Shown in pieces: positions 63,808 through 64,000 of a stretch of DNA of 64,000 nt; position 1 is the first letter of the stretch, and every line of letters begins with the position of its first letter. The notes beneath the pieces are model-generated. The model was not told the DNA's origin. It ran no database searches and worked only from the letters and a program-made list of their open reading frames with translations. The position numbers and the translations under genes were made by a program. Source of the stretch: Sphingomonas sp. HMP9 (GTDB lineage Bacteria; Pseudomonadota; Alphaproteobacteria; Sphingomonadales; Sphingomonadaceae); assembly GCF_013374115.1 (NCBI RefSeq), contig NZ_AP022673.1, positions 3,870,501 to 3,934,500 on the forward strand, in the 5' to 3' direction.

Positions 63808-64000
63808 CTATCGATGAGGTCCGGCAGCTTGCCGACGCGATCCGCCGCGAGATTGCCCACGGCGTCGTGGGGCAGGAGGATGCGATCGAACTGATGCTGA
63901 TCGCGCTGTTCGCGTCGGGTCACATCCTGCTCGAAGGGCCGCCCGGCACCGCCAAGACGTTTCTCGCGCAGTGTTTCGCGCGCGCGGTCGGGCTGGAATA
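63804..64000 (+). CDS. MoxR family AAA+ ATPase, N-terminal part
   Basis: This is the first 65 codons of a MoxR-type AAA+ ATPase, cut by the window end. The TTG at 63804 overlaps the DUF4350 stop (TTGA). The protein reads TIDEVRQLADAIRREIAHGV, then VGQEDAIELMLIALFASGHI, and the P-loop EGPPGTAKT. MoxR ATPases act as chaperone-like partners of von Willebrand factor A proteins. The downstream DUF58 and VWA genes expected in such loci would lie beyond the window. Confidence 0.9.
   Translation, partial: MTIDEVRQLADAIRREIAHGVVGQEDAIELMLIALFASGHILLEGPPGTAKTFLAQCFARAVGLE

Overview
The window looks like chromosomal DNA of a Sphingomonas-type alphaproteobacterium. It has high GC content and dense gene packing. 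Its FtsZ starts [10 protein letters not shown] and ends in the alphaproteobacterial peptide [11 protein letters not shown]. An exosortase-A type polysaccharide gene pair, a DUF1800/DUF1501 pair and many short palindromic repeats whose translations read like HPDESQDP or LDPDFRQDD also fit sphingomonads. I recognise no rRNA, tRNA, CRISPR array, prophage or complete insertion sequence.

Layout. (1) 1-12600: the dcw cluster murF(partial)-mraY-murD-ftsW-murG-murC-murB-ddl-ftsQ-ftsA-ftsZ, all on +. Seven consecutive junctions from mraY/murD to ddl/ftsQ are 4-nt stop/start overlaps. (2) 12.9-16.3 kb: a TPR/SPOR-domain exported protein coupled to a dGTPase. (3) 16.4-19.7 kb: a small secreted protein and the DUF1800/DUF1501 pair. 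(4) 19.7-20.5 kb: a repeat-filled gap with three palindromic elements about 190 bp apart and a short tandem repeat. (5) 20.5-32.2 kb: argS with a SPOR protein, RNase R, a saccharopine-dehydrogenase-like enzyme, TfoX-N, an ABC exporter, an intracellular PHB depolymerase, a general-stress flavoprotein-like protein and a 30-residue membrane peptide. (6) 32.3-40.4 kb: thiolase, MaoC-like hydratase, PutA, MscS channel, topoisomerase IB and a PfpI/DJ-1 protein. (7) 40.4-46.8 kb: a small exosortase-A-associated exopolysaccharide locus (acyltransferase, O-ligase, small membrane protein, glycosyltransferase, unknown protein) and an MFS carrier. (8) 47.1-51.3 kb: Cu/Zn SOD, RNA 2',3'-cyclic phosphodiesterase, BI-1 protein, transglutaminase-like protein and two unknown proteins. 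(9) 51.3-55.9 kb: a leftward run PepSY protein - DUF2271 - DUF4198 - ApbE - Nudix - extensin-like. It resembles an extracytosolic flavinylation system, and the DUF2271 protein carries a DGISGAT motif. (10) 56-64 kb: SDR, Wzx-like flippase, GT2, amino-acid permease, and the start of a MoxR-type locus cut by the window end.

The most striking feature is the repeat content. Several families of REP-doublet (REPIN-like) palindromes sit not only between genes but in frame inside coding sequences: murD, both ends of murB, rnr and putA. They add roughly 20-36 residues each without breaking the frame, much as Rickettsia palindromic elements do. The second lead is the flavinylation-like operon, whose ApbE lacks a visible signal peptide. 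The third is the 30-residue membrane peptide followed by two strong hairpins.
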